Shown in pieces: positions 15,090-19,316 of a DNA stretch of 19,316 bases. Both the position numbers and the translations under genes were made by a program. This DNA is from Candidatus Bathyarchaeota archaeon (GTDB lineage: Archaea; Asgardarchaeota; Lokiarchaeia; Sigyniarchaeales; Sigyniarchaeaceae). Position 1 is the stretch's first letter. Each line of letters starts with the position of its first letter. The notes beneath the pieces were generated by a model. It was not told the DNA's origin. It did not search any database and saw nothing but the letters and a program-made list of their open reading frames with translations. The stretch covers positions 1 to 19,316 of the forward strand of contig WJJB01000515.1 of the NCBI GenBank assembly GCA_014729935.1. Direction: 5' to 3'.

Positions 15090-15797
15090 TTACCTTTCAT
15101 GGGTTCTTCCCATTTGTTCTAGCTGTAGATCGATGATCTCCTTCATGGGTAGCGTCATGTCCAAGTAAAGCATTGCATTTCCACCCTCGATCTCATCATG
15201 CCTTCCATTTTTTTCAAGACACGTGGAGACGAGTGCATTAATCTTCTTCCTGAAATCCACGTAAATTTCCTTGAATTTCAAGAATTTTTCTTCACTAAAG
15301 AACAGGTACTGGAAGTTCAGCTTGAAATTCATAAATTTCTTAAAACTGTCGTCAACCAAGGCCATGGAATCATGATCTTTGACTGCTGCATCTACTTGGT
15401 TCTCCAAGTACTCGATAAGTGGTTTGAATAATATCATGGTTCGTTCGAAAAAGGCATGTATCACCGGTAGCTTCGATACAAGATCCCTATATTGCATCAA
15501 GCGAGTGTTCTCATCTGAACTCGGCGTTATCCTACTCAGGTTGAATTCCTCGATTTTGTCTTGGTTTATGGTAAAGGAAAGTGGATTCCCCCTCTTTCCC
15601 TTGATTTCTCTTGTATTCACTATTTCCAACTCATCAAGGATCTTCATGTGACGGGATATTGTCGATTTACTTACCCCGGTGAGTCCTGCCAATTCAGTTA
15701 CACTCGCTCGTGGATAAATCAGCAACAGGAAAGTGATAATTAGATGCAGATCGTGGTTCAATGCGCTCAACACGTCGGCCTGCGAAGGAGACGCCAT
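15090..15797 (-). CDS. ArsR-like winged-helix transcriptional regulator
   Basis: The protein has 235 residues. The N-terminal winged helix (about 14-80) reads ASVTELAGLTGVSKSTISRHMKILDELEIV, a classic helix-turn-helix with the recognition helix at SKSTISRHMKIL, followed by a wing rich in Lys/Arg/Gly (REIKGKRGNPL). The remaining ~150 residues are helical and aromatic-rich (FFERTMILFKPL, FKKFMNFKLNFQYLFF) and may bind an effector or dimerise; no metal-binding cysteine motif is present, so this is not a classic arsenic-type sensor. The gene is divergent from the AOR-ThDP fusion and 19 bases ahead of the aminotransferase, so it probably controls both. A palindromic TATA lies 25-36 bases before ATG, implying a leaderless mRNA. 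Confidence 0.75.
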   Translation of the reverse strand: MASPSQADVLSALNHDLHLIITFLLLIYPRASVTELAGLTGVSKSTISRHMKILDELEIVNTREIKGKRGNPLSFTINQDKIEEFNLSRITPSSDENTRLMQYRDLVSKLPVIHAFFERTMILFKPLIEYLENQVDAAVKDHDSMALVDDSFKKFMNFKLNFQYLFFSEEKFLKFKEIYVDFRKKINALVSTCLEKNGRHDEIEGGNAMLYLDMTLPMKEIIDLQLEQMGRTHER

Positions 15798-15884
15798 ACC
15801 ACGGTATTGATTTGTTGCAACATATTTAAATATATTGAAATAAATACTCTACCAAGATTCGATACTTGATACAAGGGATATCAC
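15798..15884. promoter_or_regulatory. Divergent promoter with two palindromes
   Basis: The 87-bp gap between the regulator and the fusion gene holds TGTTGCAACA (15813-15822), a perfect 10-bp palindrome, overlapping ATATTTAAATAT (15822-15833), a perfect 12-bp palindrome that can serve as TATA box in both directions. A further AT-rich GAAATAAATAC (15838-15848) suits the plus-strand gene. GATACTTGATAC repeats at about 15861-15872. A regulator bound to TGTTGCAACA would block both promoters. Confidence 0.55.
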
Positions 15885-18800
15885 ATGGAACGTGAAGAGA
15901 TAATCCTCCGCGTGGACCTATCAACCGGAACAATCACGCGTGAAAGCGCGCGTGAAGAGGATATGCAGAATTACATTGGCGGTGCTGGGGTTGGCGCAGC
16001 ACTGTTTGCAAGAGAAGTTTCACCACGAACTGACGCGTTCGACGATGAAAACAAGTTAATCATATCGGTCGGCCCCTTTACAGGTACTTCAGTGCCATTC
16101 AATGGACGTCATTTCATGGTCTCCAAGTCTCCACTCACCGGAATCATGGGAGAGGCATCCGCAGGGGGATACTTTGCCAAGGAGCTCGCTTGCGCCGGAT
16201 TCAATCACGTGGTGATCTCCGGGAAAAGCGAAAAGCCGGTTTACCTGTGGATCCACGATGGTGATGTGGAGCTGCGGGATGCCTCGGGGGTGTGGGGCCA
16301 GGGAACCAGCGCGACGGAGGATGCCATCATGGCGGAGCTGGGCGATCCCAAGATCAAGGTGGCGTCCATCGGGCCCGCCGGCGAGAATCTCGTCCGCTAT
16401 GCTGCCATCATCAACGAGAAGGATCGCGCGGCTGGAAGGTGCGGTCTCGGCGCCGTCATGGGCAGCAAGCACCTCAAGGCAATCGCCGTCCGGGGTACTG
16501 GGAAGGTAACAGTAATCGATAAGGAAGCATTACAGGAGGCAGTGAAGGAGTTGCAACAACTCGTGAAGGATAGCCTGCTCGCGGGCGTGTTTTCAAATTA
16601 TGGAACCGTTTCCAATTACAGCAATGCTGCCATTGGAGACGTGCCGGTCAAGAATTACACGAGATCCCGGTGGAAGGGAAATAACAACCTTGATGCTGAG
16701 GTCTGGAAGGAAAAGCGAACAGGAACCCACGGGTGTTATGCATGCCCCGTGAGATGCACTGGCTTGGTGAACCATGAAGGAAAGCAAGTCCGGTGGCCGG
16801 AATATGAAACCGTGGCATCCATGGGATCCAACCTGATGGTCGATAATCCAGATGCCTTGATAGATTGGAACGTGAAGGTGAATGATATCGGCATGGACAC
16901 GATCTCACTTGGTTCTTGCATTGCCGGCCTTCTTGAATGCATGGACAGGAAATTATTGCCTAAATTGGGTGAAGATCTAGGATTCGATATACCGGACACG
17001 CCCTGGGGTGATGAAAAGACCATTGAAACCATTATCGACTTGATAGCAGCCAGGAAGGGCATCGGTGATTCCTTGGCAGAAGGCATCAAGCGATTCGTCG
17101 AGCACCATAATTTACCACCAGAACTTGCCACCCATGGAAAGGGATTGGAGGTTCCCATGCACGAACCACGTGCGAACAACCTCACCGCCTTGGATTACTT
17201 CACGACAAATCGAGGAGCGTATCATTGTTACCTTCCAATGGCTGTTAGTAGTAACATGAATTTCAAGAAGGAAATTGGGGTTAACGCCATGGTCGGTAGG
17301 TTTTCAAGCTATTCTGGAGACAATATGGAAGGTAAACGTGCAACGGTTGAAGCCGTGGTCAAGCTCCAAGATGCCAGCGAGGCATACTCGGCATGCGGCG
17401 CGTGCATATTCGGATTCCAATTCATCGATGTATTGCAACCTTGGATAGACGCGTTGAATGCAATCTGTGGGATGGAGCATGGTGTTAAATCTTGGGTGGG
17501 TGTCGGGGAAAGATTGTTCAACTTGAAACGCTTGTACAACATGAAATGCGGCATAACCAAGCAGGATGATACATTGGGAAAACGTTTCTTCGAGCGGATC
17601 ATGAAAGGGGGTACCAAGAAGCACATTCCCCCTCGCAGGAAGCTCCTTGATCGGTACTACGATTCCCGGGGTTGGACAGAAGATGGTAAGCCAACCGGCA
17701 AGTCGTGGCTTGATCGGCCGAAAGTGAGACCTAGGCGAGTGATAGATTATGTGGCAGATATGCTTGAAGAATCTGGTATAACGCAGGTATTCTCGCTCCC
17801 AGGTGGGGCAACGCCATTTTTCGTTGAAGAATGCTTCAAGCGCCCAGAAACATTCAATACCATCGTTCCACGCCATGAAGGGGCTGCAGCCGTTATGGGA
17901 GATATCTATGCGCGATTAAACCGGAAACCCGCACTCGTGGTCGGTCAGGGGGTGTGGATGGCGACCAATGGTGGTTTCGGGATTGCAGAGGCATTTTTTG
18001 CCGGCACGCCAATGGTAATCATAACCGAGTTCTCGGATTGGTATGGCTTGAATCATTTCGGGAGTTACCAGATGGGAAACGGGGAGTATGGTGCAGTGGA
18101 TCTCAGGAACATGTACAAGGCAATGACAAAAAGAACGTTCGTGGCGACGGAACCCGCAGAATTATATTTTTGCATCCAGCAAGCTATCAAGCATTCGATG
18201 ACCGGGCGTCCTGGTCCAACGTGCGTGATCGCGAAATGGAATACCATGCTCGGTCTGATCAGGGATCCGATGAAAGTTGAACCATATCCCTTGCAACCAT
18301 TGAAGGGGTACCTGAACGTCGAACCACCATCCATATCAACGGGTGATGCCAAGAAGGTTGCTCGAATGCTTCTCGATGCGGAAGATCCGGTGATGATTTG
18401 CGGACGGGGAGTGCATGCGGCAAATGCTTATGATGAGGTGCGAGAGCTTGCGGAATTAATCGGCATGCCGGTTGCCACCAGCTACATGGGCAAAAGCAGC
18501 ATAGAGGAGACCCATGACCTGGCATTAGGATCAACTGGTTCCATTGGCCAGAAGCTTGCAAATTACATGGTTAGCAATGCGGACGTCATACTTGCCGTTG
18601 GAACCTGCTTGGCACCCGATAACACGAGCAACTGCAGTTTTGATTTCATTCATCCCAGGTACCAGGATATCATTCAGATCGATATCGAGTCACGGAATGC
18701 TGGATGGACATATCCCGTCAAGGTTGGTATCACCTCGGATGCGAAAGTTGCCTTACGGGAGATCTTGGCGGCGATCATTCAAGAGGGCGTTCAGGTCGAT

Positions 18801-19316
18801 GTTGAGGAACGAGTCGCTCGCATCAAGAAGATGAAAGAAGATGATGAAATGGAATTCTTCTGGAGCAAGTACTTCTTCAGGGAGCGAATTCCCATCGATC
18901 CCGAGCGTATCGTCAAGTCGGTAAATGAACGCATCAGGAAGGAGGATTTGCTACTGCTGGATGGTGGTAATAATCGCATGTGGTTTACCAAGCTCTTTCA
19001 AACCACGGCTCCGGGGCAACTCATCGGTCCTGGAGGGGCAGCAGGTATCGGGTGGTGCACGAGCGCGGTGATCGGTGCTGCAATTGCCAAGGAGGGACAA
19101 GAAGGCAAGGTTATTGGCATCATCGGTGATGGAGGATTCATGATGGGTTTGTATAACCTTGAAACGGCACGCCAACTTGACTTGCCATTTATATACATCA
19201 TTTTGAATAACTCGAGCCTTGGAAACGTGAGGGACTACCTGACGGCAAGAGGACGCAAGGTCATGGAATACGAGGAAACTAATTTTGCTGCCATTGCTAA
19301 TGCAATGGGTGTCAAG
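15885..19316 (+). CDS. Fusion of aldehyde:ferredoxin oxidoreductase with a ThDP decarboxylase-type enzyme (3' end outside window)
   Basis: One frame is open from ATG 15885 to the last base: 1144 residues without a stop. Residues 1-597 are a complete AOR: SVGPFTG, NEKDRAAGRCGLGA, C284-x2-C287-x3-C291, PEYETVASMGSN, GMDTISLG, EVPMHEPRA, C504/C507, and the usual C-terminal RGW at 595-597. After a ~20-residue linker, residues ~616-1144 are a ThDP enzyme of the acetolactate synthase / 2-oxoacid decarboxylase superfamily: PRHEG with E665, which activates ThDP; a central domain (about 815-940); and the ThDP-Mg motif GDG 1081-1083 to NN 1108-1109 with 24 residues between. Perhaps 50-90 residues are missing. 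I infer decarboxylation of a 2-oxoacid to an aldehyde that the AOR oxidises, reducing ferredoxin; carboligase activity is the alternative. Codons 99-208 lie in the repeat shared with paralogue 1. Confidence 0.9.
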   Translation, partial: MEREEIILRVDLSTGTITRESAREEDMQNYIGGAGVGAALFAREVSPRTDAFDDENKLIISVGPFTGTSVPFNGRHFMVSKSPLTGIMGEASAGGYFAKELACAGFNHVVISGKSEKPVYLWIHDGDVELRDASGVWGQGTSATEDAIMAELGDPKIKVASIGPAGENLVRYAAIINEKDRAAGRCGLGAVMGSKHLKAIAVRGTGKVTVIDKEALQEAVKELQQLVKDSLLAGVFSNYGTVSNYSNAAIGDVPVKNYTRSRWKGNNNLDAEVWKEKRTGTHGCYACPVRCTGLVNHEGKQVRWPEYETVASMGSNLMVDNPDALIDWNVKVNDIGMDTISLGSCIAGLLECMDRKLLPKLGEDLGFDIPDTPWGDEKTIETIIDLIAARKGIGDSLAEGIKRFVEHHNLPPELATHGKGLEVPMHEPRANNLTALDYFTTNRGAYHCYLPMAVSSNMNFKKEIGVNAMVGRFSSYSGDNMEGKRATVEAVVKLQDASEAYSACGACIFGFQFIDVLQPWIDALNAICGMEHGVKSWVGVGERLFNLKRLYNMKCGITKQDDTLGKRFFERIMKGGTKKHIPPRRKLLDRYYDSRGWTEDGKPTGKSWLDRPKVRPRRVIDYVADMLEESGITQVFSLPGGATPFFVEECFKRPETFNTIVPRHEGAAAVMGDIYARLNRKPALVVGQGVWMATNGGFGIAEAFFAGTPMVIITEFSDWYGLNHFGSYQMGNGEYGAVDLRNMYKAMTKRTFVATEPAELYFCIQQAIKHSMTGRPGPTCVIAKWNTMLGLIRDPMKVEPYPLQPLKGYLNVEPPSISTGDAKKVARMLLDAEDPVMICGRGVHAANAYDEVRELAELIGMPVATSYMGKSSIEETHDLALGSTGSIGQKLANYMVSNADVILAVGTCLAPDNTSNCSFDFIHPRYQDIIQIDIESRNAGWTYPVKVGITSDAKVALREILAAIIQEGVQVDVEERVARIKKMKEDDEMEFFWSKYFFRERIPIDPERIVKSVNERIRKEDLLLLDGGNNRMWFTKLFQTTAPGQLIGPGGAAGIGWCTSAVIGAAIAKEGQEGKVIGIIGDGGFMMGLYNLETARQLDLPFIYIILNNSSLGNVRDYLTARGRKVMEYEETNFAAIANAMGVK
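16179..16508 (+). repeat. 330-bp inverted repeat, arm B (inside AOR-ThDP fusion)
   Basis: This is the partner of 12611-12940 and covers codons 99-208 of the fusion protein, ending near the boundary of the N-terminal AOR domain. By hand count GC over 16201-16500 is about 63%, reaching about 70% at 16261-16320, against roughly 53-55% in sampled lines of the same gene further on. The encoded 110 residues are identical in both paralogues, while neighbouring residues match only about half the time by eye. Confidence 0.95.

Noticed and set aside
16179..16508. Insertion sequence or mobile element as the cause of the 330-bp repeat
   Set aside because: The repeat is wholly coding AOR sequence in register in both copies, with no terminal repeats, target duplications or transposase.
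1..19316. CRISPR array, rRNA, tRNA or phage genes
   Set aside because: No regularly spaced repeats, conserved RNA cores or structural phage proteins were seen anywhere in the window.

Overview
The window looks archaeal. TATA-like boxes lie about 25-40 bases before several starts, leaders are often very short or absent, Shine-Dalgarno sites are of the GGAGG/GGTGAT kind, and terminators are plain T-runs. The gene set is rich in tungsten- and nickel-type redox chemistry. Background GC is near 50%. A seven-helix protein with a possible longin-like C-terminal domain would fit an Asgard archaeon, but other anaerobic archaea such as Bathyarchaeia cannot be excluded.

Left part (1-6760): the 3' end of an unidentified gene; a small zinc-ribbon protein; a membrane-anchored M28-type metallopeptidase divergent from a DUF998 membrane protein; a cytosolic GH29 alpha-L-fucosidase-like enzyme; a translationally coupled pair made of a winged-helix regulator and a seven-helix sensor-like protein; and a short surface-protein gene that appears frameshifted. 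A CCGGCGGTA-type motif occurs twice before the regulator gene and once, inverted, before the frameshifted gene, suggesting a small regulon.

Middle part (6890-11341): a RidA enamine/imine deaminase; a fold-type III PLP enzyme (D-threonine aldolase / D-amino-acid deaminase type) with an unusual N-terminal helical extension; and, convergent to these, a two-gene unit of a creatininase-family amidohydrolase with a C-terminal membrane anchor and a LarA-type nickel-pincer 2-hydroxyacid racemase homologue that keeps its cofactor and catalytic residues.

Right part (11429-19316): an aldehyde:ferredoxin oxidoreductase (AOR) on the minus strand; a glutamate-1-semialdehyde-aminomutase-like class III aminotransferase co-transcribed with an ArsR-like regulator; and, divergent from the regulator, a very large gene that runs off the window end. 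It encodes a complete second AOR fused in frame to a thiamine-diphosphate (ThDP) decarboxylase/acetolactate-synthase-type enzyme. This fusion is the main discovery candidate: 2-oxoacid decarboxylation to an aldehyde and ferredoxin-linked oxidation of that aldehyde could occur in one polypeptide, a CoA-independent route from 2-oxoacid to carboxylate.

The two AOR genes share a 330-bp inverted repeat (12611-12940 and 16179-16508) identical at 328 positions, although the genes are clearly diverged on both sides of it. The tract is much richer in GC than its surroundings and ends near the end of the N-terminal AOR domain. It looks like recent gene conversion, and its orientation would also let recombination invert the 3.2 kb between the arms, exchanging promoters and N-termini of the two AOR genes. 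The neighbouring enzymes (D-amino-acid lyase, RidA, aminotransferase, hydroxyacid racemase) all make or consume 2-oxoacids, aldehydes or their precursors, so a shared catabolic role is plausible but inferred.
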